Of a stretch of 64,000 nt of DNA, positions 52,381 to 60,396 are shown in pieces (within the stretch, counting starts at the first letter, position 1; the number at the start of each line of letters is the position of its first letter). The position numbers and the translations under genes are program-made. The DNA comes from Verrucomicrobiota bacterium (GTDB lineage: Bacteria; Verrucomicrobiota; Verrucomicrobiia; Opitutales; Opitutaceae), in assembly GCA_016721945.1 (NCBI GenBank), contig JADKHC010000004.1:1-64000 (forward strand), given 5' to 3'. The notes below the pieces were generated by a model. That model did not search any database and was not told the origin of the DNA. It worked only from the letters and a program-made list of their open reading frames with translations.

Positions 52381-53715
52381 ATGTCCACTTCCGCTTCTGA
52401 CACCCACTATCTTTCCATGGACCTGCTCCGCTTCACTACGGCGGGCAGTGTTGACGACGGTAAATCCACGCTGATCGGCCGTCTGCTCTATGACTCGAAG
52501 GCGATTTTCGAGGACCAACTCGACGCAATCGAGCGCGCGACCGAACAGCGCGGCGAAGAGCATTTGAATCTCTCGCTGCTCACCGACGGTCTTCGCGCCG
52601 AACGCGAGCAAGGCATCACGATCGACGTCGCGTACCGCTACTTCGCGACGCCGAAACGTAAATTCATCATCGCCGATACGCCGGGCCACATTCAGTACAC
52701 GCGCAACATGGTGACTGGCGCTTCGACGGCCAATCTCGCCATCATTCTGATCGATGCGCGCAAGGGCGTGATCGAGCAAACCTGCCGCCACTCGTTTATC
52801 GCCTCGCTCCTGCGCATTCCTCATCTCGTGGTGTGCGTGAACAAGATGGACCTCGTTGATTTCAAACAAGAGGTCTTCGACGAGATTGTTGAAAAATATT
52901 CCGAGTTCGCGTCGCGCATGGAAATCGCCGACGTGAAATTCATCCCGATCAGCGCATTGCACGGCGACAACGTCGTCGACAAGTCCGAACGCATGCCTTG
53001 GTACAAAGGTGCGTCGCTTCTCTACACGCTCGAAACCGTCTACATCGGCAGCGATGCGAATCACGTTGATCCGCGTTTCCCGGTGCAGACCGTGATCCGG
53101 CCCAACTCGACCGAGCACCACGACTTCCGTGGTTTCGCCGGACGCGTGGCAGGCGGCGTGTTTAAGGTTGGCGACGAAGTTTTGGCGCTGCCATCTGGTT
53201 TCGCTTCCCGCATCAAATCGCTCCACAGCTCTGATGGCGATGTGCAGGAGGTGTTTTCTCCGATGTCGGCCACGATTACGTTGGAAGATGAGATCGACAT
53301 CTCGCGCGGCGACATGCTGGTGAAGCCGCATAACTCGCCGCATATCAGCCAGGATGTTGAGGCAATGATCTGCTGGTTTTCAGACAAGAAAATCCAGCCA
53401 AACGGAAAATATATTGTGCGTCACACGACGAAAGAAGTCCGCGCCGTGGTGAAAACCATTCGCTACAAAGTCGACATTAACACGCTGCATAAAATCGAGG
53501 CCAATCCCGAGATCGGCATGAATGACATCGGGCGTATTCATCTGCGCACGGCGTCGCCGCTGTTCTTCGATGGTTATCGACGCAATCGCAATACCGGCAG
53601 TCTGATCCTTATCGACGAGAGTACGAATGCGACGGTTGGCGCCGGCATGATTCTCTGGCCGGATTTGACCGAAACAAAGCTGCCATCGCAATTTGTTGAA
53701 ATGGGCGGCTTGTGA
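52381..53715 (+). CDS. cysN: Sulfate adenylyltransferase subunit 1 (GTPase)
   Basis: 444 residues from ATG 52381; a longer in-frame start would read through the repeat and is rejected. Elongation-factor-like GTPase: FTTAGSVDDGKSTLIGRLLY (G1), AEREQGITIDVAYRYF (G2), IADTPGHIQYTRNMVTGAS (G3) and VCVNKMDLVDF (G4). Two beta-barrel domains follow. It ends MILWPDL and has no fused APS kinase, which fits the separate cysC. It drives APS formation with CysD by GTP hydrolysis. A hairpin lies 45 bp after its stop. Confidence 0.96.
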   Translation: MSTSASDTHYLSMDLLRFTTAGSVDDGKSTLIGRLLYDSKAIFEDQLDAIERATEQRGEEHLNLSLLTDGLRAEREQGITIDVAYRYFATPKRKFIIADTPGHIQYTRNMVTGASTANLAIILIDARKGVIEQTCRHSFIASLLRIPHLVVCVNKMDLVDFKQEVFDEIVEKYSEFASRMEIADVKFIPISALHGDNVVDKSERMPWYKGASLLYTLETVYIGSDANHVDPRFPVQTVIRPNSTEHHDFRGFAGRVAGGVFKVGDEVLALPSGFASRIKSLHSSDGDVQEVFSPMSATITLEDEIDISRGDMLVKPHNSPHISQDVEAMICWFSDKKIQPNGKYIVRHTTKEVRAVVKTIRYKVDINTLHKIEANPEIGMNDIGRIHLRTASPLFFDGYRRNRNTGSLILIDESTNATVGAGMILWPDLTETKLPSQFVEMGGL

Positions 53716-53760
53716 GGAAACCGAAAAGGGCCGCTGATCCTTGTTGTTGAAACGCGTTTC

Positions 53761-53789
53761 CACGCGGGTGCAAATAGAACACCCGCGTG
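53761..53789 (+). other. Perfect hairpin after the cys operon
   Basis: CACGCGGGTG (53761-53770) and CACCCGCGTG (53780-53789) form a perfect 10-bp stem around a 9-base loop. There is no T run after it, so it is not a classic intrinsic terminator, but it could stabilise the cysCDN mRNA end or act with Rho. Confidence 0.65.
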
Positions 53790-53883
53790 CAGGCCGTATC
53801 TCTTGTGGCGGCGGAGAGCTGTTGAGGGAACGGTCGTTGCGCTTCTGATTGCGGAATGATAAAAAATGTAATTCTATTCCGGC

Positions 53884-54177
53884 ATGTCGTTGTCGAAGTA
53901 CATATTGCGGGGAAAAGTAACGGCAGCAAATCCGCTCACTGCCGAAACTGGAGGTGTTGTCGAGCTGCTCATCTGGCTCGATAGCGAATCCGAAAAAATG
54001 CCATCGGAAGCATTGGCGAAAGTTAGGCGTCAGTACGAGATGGAGGCCCGAAAGAAAAAACAGGACATAAGCTGGCTACCCCCGGCCCTCGCCTTACCGG
54101 CTCCTGAGGTCAAAAACAACCAACTGCTCTTTACGTTTCCCGGTATTAAGGTGTTCGAGCTCGATGGCGCCGAGTAA
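53884..54177 (+). CDS. Small hypothetical protein
   Basis: 97 residues, ATG start. It is a soluble, mixed alpha/beta-looking protein: a strand-rich start (KYILRGKVTAANPLTAETGG, VVELLIWLDSES), a charged helix (EALAKVRRQYEMEARKKKQD) and a hydrophobic end (NQLLFTFPGIKVFEL). The gene is preceded by a short AT-rich stretch. No family recognised. The following 548 bp up to the S9 peptidase holds no gene that I can support, only the palindrome at 54569. Confidence 0.6.
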   Translation: MSLSKYILRGKVTAANPLTAETGGVVELLIWLDSESEKMPSEALAKVRRQYEMEARKKKQDISWLPPALALPAPEVKNNQLLFTFPGIKVFELDGAE

Positions 54178-54568
54178 ATTTGCACGCGAGTTGGCTTCGC
54201 CGAAGAAGAGCGAGTAGCGCTCACTCGAGAGGCCGGTCGACAGGCTTAGGCCCTGAGCAGAACCGAAGGGCGCTGGATACTGAGCTTGGTAAACGGGCTC
54301 ATCCCCCTAGGTCAATGCGGAGCATCGACCGCACCTTCTATCGCTAAGCGTAAAATCTAATTCTCAAGCGAACTTGGGTATCAAAGATGACAAAGAAGAA
54401 GCGATTCGGGGCCGAATAGGTTGGAATGCACCGCGCGGAATTCAAACCGAGCGGTGCAGGATTAAGCCCGTTCTACCGCGAGCCCGGTAAGGGTTGCTCG
54501 CGGTTACTGTCGCTTCTGTGCTGCATGAATCCGTAATTTGGATACTTCACGTTTGTATCCATGCCGTT

Positions 54569-54650
54569 GAAGGTGGAGCCCGTTGTCTCTAACGGGCTGG
54601 TTTGGGAGCGGCTTCGATCAAGCCCGATGGGGACATCGGGCTCCACCTTC
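54569..54650. repeat. Nested palindromic repeat (GGTGGAGCCCG type)
   Basis: Left unit 54569-54600 contains GCCCGTT-GTCTCT-AACGGGC, a hairpin on its own; right unit 54620-54650 contains GCCCGAT-GGGGAC-ATCGGGC. The outer parts GAAGGTGGA and TCCACCTTC pair with each other. So one large cruciform holds two small hairpins, like paired REP units. It lies in the 548-bp gene-free gap 54178-54725. Confidence 0.82.
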
Positions 54651-54725
54651 TGCACATCGCTCCTCGCTGGAGATTATGCTTCAACTGCATCGTTACGGCT
54701 CGGTCATAATTCGGTCACGGAGTTA

Positions 54726-56693
54726 TCACTTCTTCGGCATGAGGTTCTTGTCGAGGAAGGTGATAATGCGATCATACAACTCCACCTGATCTTTTAAGTA
54801 GGCCATGCCATGGGCTTCACCGCCGATGAAAAGTTTTTCATAAGGCACGTTGTATTTGTTCAACGCCGAGACCAGTCGCTTGGATTGTTGGATCTCGACA
54901 GTTTGATCTTCCTTGCCGCCCGCGACGAAGACCGGGACGCGGATTTTGTCCACGAAATTGATGGGGGACATTGCGGCGAATTTTTCCGCGTCTTTCTTGG
55001 GGTCGCCGAGTTTCTTCATGAGACGGCCAAATGATGAATTATCATATTGGTCGTATTTTTTACTTTGCACGTGCAGGGCCCAGTCAAACACGCCTGCTTC
55101 GGTCACTGCGCAACGATACAGCTCGGGCTCGTGGGCGACACCGGAGATGGCGAGATAGCCACCGAAGGATCCACCCATGATGCCCACACGATTTTTGTCG
55201 ACGAGTCCCGAGGCGATGAGGGCCTTGGTCGCATCAGTCACATCGTTGTGCATCTTAATAAAATTCCACTCGTCCTCCTCTGGGAACATCCCGCAATAAC
55301 CAGTGGAACCGCGATAATTAGGCTGCATGACAGCGTACCCGTGGCTGGCCAGAAATTGTACTTCTCCGTTGAATCCCCACGTGTCACGCGCCCAGGGGCC
55401 ACCATGAGCCAGGACGACGAGTGGAGGCGGGTTTTCCTTGGAGGCACTCGCGGGGAAGGTCAGGTAGGCATCGAGTCGTCGACCATCCCTCGTCTTGAAC
55501 TTGATCATTTTCATCTCCTGCATGCGAGTGGGGTCGATCCATGGCGCGGAGTTCTTGAAGAGGCCGGATTTGCGCTGCTCCAGATCCACCCAGCTGTAGA
55601 TGGCGGGTTGTTTGGCAGAGCGTGTGGCGACGAGGAAAATCTTATGCTTGGTATCGCTGTCAATGATACGGACAACGAGTCCGGGAAACATCCCGTCCAA
55701 AATCTTTTGCAGGGCCTGATACTCTTCGTTGAACCAAAACACCTGCGGGATATTCCGGTTGAAGATTGCGCCCAGCACATCTCCCGTTGCCGGATTGCGG
55801 TAGAGCCCGCCGTTAAAATCATAGGTCTGGTCCTGCAAAACCACATCGCCCAACTTCCCCGTGGCGGCATCCATGAGTTGCAAGGCGCGTGGTTTTCCTT
55901 CTTGGCGCGGCCCAAGCACACATAACTGTCCTGGCTCGTTTCCCGCACCTACAATGTCGATTTGCTCCAAATCGACCGGGCATTTGACCCATTGCTTATC
56001 CACCAGACGAAACATTGTTCGGTTTCCTTTATCGCTGGTGTAGCAGTAGGCGAGCTCGCCCGCCTTGTCGGTACCGTAATGGTAGGTAACGCCCTTGCTG
56101 GGGGGCAACGGGAATGTATCAATGATATGCTTCGCGTTGTTGTCGCGGGCATCCATTGCGGCTGACCAAGTGTTTCCTCCGGATTGTAGATCCACTATTT
56201 TTCCGGTCGTGATTCCGGAATTTATCACGGACACTCCATGATCTTTATCAATTTCGACATCCCGGCGGCGCCAGACCAAGGGTTGTAGTCGGTTTTTGAG
56301 CGGAATGGAAACGAGACTGGCGGCGGCATATTGCAGCAGAGGATAGGCGCTGCTGAGATCTCCGACATCTGCGGCCAGCAAGCCGATTCCGTAGAGCTTG
56401 CGGGAGCTAAGGTTGAACATGAGCCTGGAGTCATTCAGCCAATGGACACTGTAGATGTCCTTGTCCGCGGACCCTCCGACCGTTTCGATCATACGATCCG
56501 CGAGACCGTAAACCAGCAAGTCATGCTTATCCTCCCCGTCCGTGATAACGGCGGCGATATGTGTGCCCGAGGGATTTAATACTGGCTGCGAAAGTACACG
56601 TGGACGGAAGAAGTCCATCGTGGGAATCGGCTCCGTGGCAGGCACGGGAGTGACCCGTTTGAGGTCGAGAGAGGCCGCTTGTACCGCAGCCAT
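54726..56693 (-). CDS. S9 family serine peptidase (prolyl oligopeptidase type), signal peptide possibly frameshifted
   Basis: 655 residues from ATG 56693. An N-terminal beta-propeller-like region leads to an alpha/beta-hydrolase peptidase domain: nucleophile GIMGGSFGGYLAISGVAH (G-x-S-x-G-G), Asp in VFVAGGKEDQTVEIQQ, His in IGGEAHGMAYLKDQVE. It cleaves peptides, probably outside the cytoplasm. The annotated start MAAVQAASLDL looks like the end of a signal peptide. In the upstream sequence the same frame codes for AFSFFCAT with no start codon, while another frame starting at ATG 56757 codes for a signal-like MILPPQKQVRSTLCLFFLL. A single-base change in the T-rich run near 56710 would join them. 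Confidence 0.85.
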   Translation of the reverse strand: MAAVQAASLDLKRVTPVPATEPIPTMDFFRPRVLSQPVLNPSGTHIAAVITDGEDKHDLLVYGLADRMIETVGGSADKDIYSVHWLNDSRLMFNLSSRKLYGIGLLAADVGDLSSAYPLLQYAAASLVSIPLKNRLQPLVWRRRDVEIDKDHGVSVINSGITTGKIVDLQSGGNTWSAAMDARDNNAKHIIDTFPLPPSKGVTYHYGTDKAGELAYCYTSDKGNRTMFRLVDKQWVKCPVDLEQIDIVGAGNEPGQLCVLGPRQEGKPRALQLMDAATGKLGDVVLQDQTYDFNGGLYRNPATGDVLGAIFNRNIPQVFWFNEEYQALQKILDGMFPGLVVRIIDSDTKHKIFLVATRSAKQPAIYSWVDLEQRKSGLFKNSAPWIDPTRMQEMKMIKFKTRDGRRLDAYLTFPASASKENPPPLVVLAHGGPWARDTWGFNGEVQFLASHGYAVMQPNYRGSTGYCGMFPEEDEWNFIKMHNDVTDATKALIASGLVDKNRVGIMGGSFGGYLAISGVAHEPELYRCAVTEAGVFDWALHVQSKKYDQYDNSSFGRLMKKLGDPKKDAEKFAAMSPINFVDKIRVPVFVAGGKEDQTVEIQQSKRLVSALNKYNVPYEKLFIGGEAHGMAYLKDQVELYDRIITFLDKNLMPKK

Positions 56694-56974
56694 CGTTGCG
56701 CAAAAGAAAGAAAAGGCAGAGCGTGCTCCGCACTTGTTTTTGAGGGGGTAGAATCATGGTGGGGAAGTTAGCGCTAACCGTTTCAACACCGCAAAGTCAG
56801 TCCGTACTTCAATTGAACGGATATTTCTTGCCGGTCGTCAATCCCAGCCACGGTCTCAACGGAATGCAGGCCATTCAATCGACGAAAAATATCGGGCGTT
56901 TGGTTCGTGCGCCTTGGAAGCCCAGCGTAGTCGCGTTTTGCGGCTGGTGTAGAACGGCTGGGGTGTAGCTGCTT

Positions 56975-57367
56975 TTAGGACAGGCCTCTGAGTTTCGTGT
57001 CGATCTTCAGGATGTGATTACGCAGCCATGCTTGCAGGCTCGTTTGTAGGATGGTGAGTAGTTCGTGTTTATTTCCGCTACCGGCAAAATCACGTTTGAA
57101 ACGTTGCAGGCCTTCCAAAAACAATTGATGAGCCTCTTTGTTAATACCGCGCGACGAACAATGAGTTGCCGCCATGCAACGTTCTTCGCATTCGAAATGA
57201 ACGCGGGCATAGTCTTCTAGATGGGTGACGAGTTTCTGCGCGGCCGTTATATCGATCACGGGTGCATCGATCACGTTGGTCATTTGACCGATTATCTCGA
57301 AAAGTTTGCGGTGCTGCGCATCGAGTTCTGGAAAACCAGTTTCGTATTCTTTCGTCCAAATGAGCAT
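56975..57367 (-). CDS. Bacteriohemerythrin-like protein
   Basis: 130 residues from ATG 57367 (MLIWTKEYETGFPELDAQHR). Di-iron ligands can be followed: His in LDAQHRKLF, HFECEERCM (His-x3-Glu), then His in NKEAHQLF and HILKID. The second His of the usual H-x3-H pair is Asn here (INKEAH), as in one subfamily with the C-x4-N-x2-AH pattern. Such proteins bind O2 or handle it for oxidases. The upstream extension to 57466 is not family-like. It is convergent to nothing and next to a pseudogene on the other strand. Confidence 0.85.
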   Translation of the reverse strand: MLIWTKEYETGFPELDAQHRKLFEIIGQMTNVIDAPVIDITAAQKLVTHLEDYARVHFECEERCMAATHCSSRGINKEAHQLFLEGLQRFKRDFAGSGNKHELLTILQTSLQAWLRNHILKIDTKLRGLS

Positions 57368-57565
57368 GGGTTGAAGGTGTGGAGCGGAAAACTCTCGGGA
57401 AAACCCTTCCGCGCAACCCAGGGCGGTGATTTTTGGAGCAAGTATTTCAAAAACTATTTTCGTCACATATGACCGAAGATTTTTGCCCGAAGAGGAATGC
57501 GGGGAGAGGCAGACGGTGTGCCTTGGGTGGAGATTCTACTACGCTGGATTCACAGCTGATTTTTT

Positions 57566-57937
57566 TCTCCGTTCAGACTCAGGTCCTTCACGCTACGCAA
57601 CCGCATCAGCGTTTCGCCGATGTGCATGTACTCGGCGGAAAATGGCCATGTGAACGATTGGCACTTCGTTCACTACGGCGCACAAGCGGCGGGTGGGGCG
57701 GGATTGATCATCGGCGAAGCCACGGCGGTGTCCGCCGCGAAGCGCAGATTGCGACGACAGCGGTCGGGATAATCAGCGAACCGGCTCAAGCTGACGAAAT
57801 CATCCGTACCGACAAAGCGATCTTGTGCTGCTCGCCCGCGCCAAATCAACGACCCGCACTGACCCTTGCACGCGGCAAAAACGCTCGGTCGCAGTGACGC
57901 GATCAAACCGCTATCGCAGTATTTGCGGGCGTTTTGA
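57566..57937 (+). pseudogene. Old Yellow Enzyme-type NADH:flavin oxidoreductase, internal deletion and frameshifts
   Basis: One frame codes for the start of a YqjM-like flavin oxidoreductase: SPFRLRSFTLRNRISVSPMC, then MYSAENGHVNDWHFVHYGAQ, AAGGAGLIIGEATAVSA. It then jumps, about 220 residues further on in the family, to the C-terminus in another frame (EAQIATTAVGIISEPAQADE, IIRTDKA). A further frame change lies at GCGATC (a G missing), then at AAATC, and a TGG-like codon is now TGA. The final frame ends DAIKPLSQYLRAF. Only the two ends of the gene are left. The next gene begins 26 bp after it. Confidence 0.8.
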
Positions 57938-57962
57938 GGATGGTTCGGTCTATGATTTTTTC

Positions 57963-58673
57963 ATGCGTTGGCTTTTGACTACGATCCTGTTGATGTCTGC
58001 GGCGATGAATCTTCAAGCCCAGGAAGGCGTAGTGCTGCTGCACGGGATGTGCCGCACCGCGGAAAGCATGCAGAAGATGGAAACGTCGCTAAGACAGGCT
58101 GGGTTTAGCGTGCTGAATGCCGATTATCCTTCGCGAACAGCCTTGGTGGAAGCGTTGAGCGATGCAGCGATCGGTCAGGCGCTGGCAAACCCCGCGCTCA
58201 AGGATTGCGTGAAAATTCACTTCGTCACGCATTCGCTCGGCGGGATTCTGGTGCGCAGTTATTTTAAGCGCCACGTCGAGCCGCGGCTCGGACGCGTGGT
58301 GATGCTTGGGCCGCCCAACCAGGGCAGCGAAGTGGTGGACGAACTTGGTTCCTGGTGGATGTTTCGGAAACTCAATGGCCCGGCCGGTGGCGAACTCGGT
58401 ACGGGAGCGAACTCAACGCCGAACAAGTTGGGACCGGTAAACTTTGAGCTGGGCGTGATAGCTGGAGATCGTTCGATCAACTGGATCAACAGCTGCATGA
58501 TCACAGGGAGTGACGATGGCAAGGTTTCGGTTGAACGAACCAAGGTCGCGGGCATGAAGGACCATGTCGTGGTGCATGCGACTCATCCGTTTCTGATGAA
58601 GGACAAGATGGCGATTGATTACACGATCAGATTTCTGAAAACGGGGACGTTTGGAGAAGTGAGAGTCAAGTGA
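57963..58673 (+). CDS. Exported alpha/beta-hydrolase, lipase-like
   Basis: 236 residues from ATG 57963 (MRWLLTTILLMSAAMNLQAQ), a signal peptide cut near LQA. The mature domain has VVLLHGMCRTAESMQKMETS (oxyanion-hole strand with HG) and IHFVTHSLGGILVRSYFKRH, with the nucleophilic Ser in HSLGG. GPPNQGSEVVDELGS follows, as in EstA/lipase class 2 and DUF676 relatives. Asp and His of the triad are probably DDGKVSVE and THPFLM regions. It would act on esters or lipids in the periplasm. The 3' end overlaps the convergent 498-residue gene by 8 bp. Confidence 0.84.
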   Translation: MRWLLTTILLMSAAMNLQAQEGVVLLHGMCRTAESMQKMETSLRQAGFSVLNADYPSRTALVEALSDAAIGQALANPALKDCVKIHFVTHSLGGILVRSYFKRHVEPRLGRVVMLGPPNQGSEVVDELGSWWMFRKLNGPAGGELGTGANSTPNKLGPVNFELGVIAGDRSINWINSCMITGSDDGKVSVERTKVAGMKDHVVVHATHPFLMKDKMAIDYTIRFLKTGTFGEVRVK

Positions 58674-60162
58674 CAGTCGTAACGCTGTAGCCGAAGAGGG
58701 CGCGTTTCCTGATCGAGGTGGCCACGCTGGGGGGGACCATCTTCTCCCAGGAAGTATCGCCGGATTTGATACGCTTGAGGACGTCGCGAGAAAAGATGCT
58801 CAGGTTCTTCTCGTCGAAGCCGACCACGCAGTCGATATAGTGGTTTTCTAACAGATGCTCGTAGAGGTGACGCAAGTTGTCCGGGACGTGGAGATTTTTG
58901 GCGGTTATGAGTAGACCGGTGTTGAACGCGGGGTTCGTCGGCACAGGCGGAGCGGCGGCGGGATTCTCGGCGGCGAGGTAGCGTTCGAAGGCTTGGGATT
59001 GCATCGGGTAAACGTAGAGTTTGACCGCGTTGCGGAAGAGACGACCGACAGCTTCGAGGATGCCGCCGGGAAGGCTGTCGTAATATTTTTCGTTGAAGAC
59101 TTCGAGGAGGTTGTTGATGCCGAGCACGACGCCGATCATCTCGCTGGTGTAGCGGCGGAAGTAGGTGGTGAGGCGATGATACTCGGAATAATTTGAAATG
59201 AGGACGGTGAAGCCCAGGTCGCCGAGCAGGTCGACGCGGGCGAGGAAATCCGAGGCGTCGAGGTCACCGGCGGCGAGCAGATTGTTCATAGTGATTTCCA
59301 TGAGGACGATCACATTCTTGCCCTTGGCGAGTGGTTCTTGCACGAACTGCGCACAGGCGCTATTGATCATGTCGACATTGACATGAGTGACGGGGCGGAA
59401 ACTGCCGCGTTCGACCACGATGGCTTTTTTATAGAGTACTTCGGAGGGCTGGAGCACATCGCCGCCGGGGCCGTACATGACGGCGTTGGTTAGGCCGTGT
59501 TTGACGAGAAAGAGGGAAGCTAAGCGGTTGTCGACGTGCTGGAAGGCGGGGCCGGAAAACTTGAGCATATCGACTTCAATGCGCGTGGTGCCGACGTTGT
59601 CCACGAGTGAGGTGATGAAGTTCTCCAAGTTGTCGCGTAGATAGAACGCACCGTAGATCAGGTTGACGCCGACGATGCCGAGCGCTTGTTGCTGGAGGAT
59701 GTTTTCTTTGTCCCACATGCGAACGTGGACAATGATATCGCTAGGTTCGCCGTTTGGTTCGGTTTGCAGGCGGATGCCCATCCAACCGTGGCACTCGTTG
59801 TTGCCTTTGAAACTCATGGCAGAAACGGTGTCGGCGAAAACGAAGAAATCAGTGTTCGCACCGCGGGCGGTGGCGAGGCGTTCTTTTAGCAGCACGTACT
59901 CGTGATCGAGCATTAGGCTAAGGCGTTCGCGCGAGACGTAGCGAGGTGCTTTGCCATAGATCGCATCGCTAAATGTCATGTCGTAGGCCGAGATCGTTTT
60001 TGCAACGGTGCCAGCCGCACCTCCGGCTTGGAAAAACCAGCGCGCGACTTCCTGGCCCGCGCCGATTTCGGCAAACGTGCCATACTTCGCTTGGTCTAGA
60101 TTGACCGTAAGCGCCTTGCGGTTGGTGGTGAGAAGTTCCTTCTGCTCGCTTACAGGGTTCAT
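58666..60162 (-). CDS. Conserved protein of unknown function
   Basis: 498 residues, soluble, no signal peptide or membrane helix. The N-terminal block KYGTFAEIGAGQEVARWFFQ then AGGAAGTVAKTISAYDMTFS and DAIYGKAPRYVSRERLSLML is strongly patterned, and I recall the same block in proteins of Bacteroidota, Bdellovibrio and other groups. Some database entries call such proteins TonB-dependent receptor, which this sequence does not support: there is no barrel and no signal peptide. Alternative names mention nucleotide adenylyltransferase; I see no HxGH motif. Function remains open. It is divergent from sppA across 234 bp without other genes. Confidence 0.75.
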   Translation of the reverse strand: MNPVSEQKELLTTNRKALTVNLDQAKYGTFAEIGAGQEVARWFFQAGGAAGTVAKTISAYDMTFSDAIYGKAPRYVSRERLSLMLDHEYVLLKERLATARGANTDFFVFADTVSAMSFKGNNECHGWMGIRLQTEPNGEPSDIIVHVRMWDKENILQQQALGIVGVNLIYGAFYLRDNLENFITSLVDNVGTTRIEVDMLKFSGPAFQHVDNRLASLFLVKHGLTNAVMYGPGGDVLQPSEVLYKKAIVVERGSFRPVTHVNVDMINSACAQFVQEPLAKGKNVIVLMEITMNNLLAAGDLDASDFLARVDLLGDLGFTVLISNYSEYHRLTTYFRRYTSEMIGVVLGINNLLEVFNEKYYDSLPGGILEAVGRLFRNAVKLYVYPMQSQAFERYLAAENPAAAPPVPTNPAFNTGLLITAKNLHVPDNLRHLYEHLLENHYIDCVVGFDEKNLSIFSRDVLKRIKSGDTSWEKMVPPSVATSIRKRALFGYSVTTVT

Positions 60163-60396
60163 GGGGATCGGTGCGCTACGAATCGTTTTTGTTGTGACAG
60201 GTATGTTGGACGAAGTGAAGGCTTTGCTGGGGCGCTTACGGGAAAGTAGAAAGCATGGCGTGATCTCGCGGTGGCCATTAGCGCGGGTGTTCAGGTTAAG
60301 TGGAAGCGGGATGGTTAGGTCTGCGTTGCGTCTATTTTCAGGCCACGCCTAAATTCGCTGGCTGAGCGGAGTTTTACCGCTACGGTGCGAGACGAT

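Noticed and set aside
52369..53343. 324-codon minus-strand frame opposite cysN
   Set aside because: Shadow of cysN; Arg/His/Val-rich composition without family motifs.
54178..54568. Small open frames in the gap before the S9 peptidase
   Set aside because: Short, without natural-looking protein sequence, and partly made of palindromic repeat DNA.
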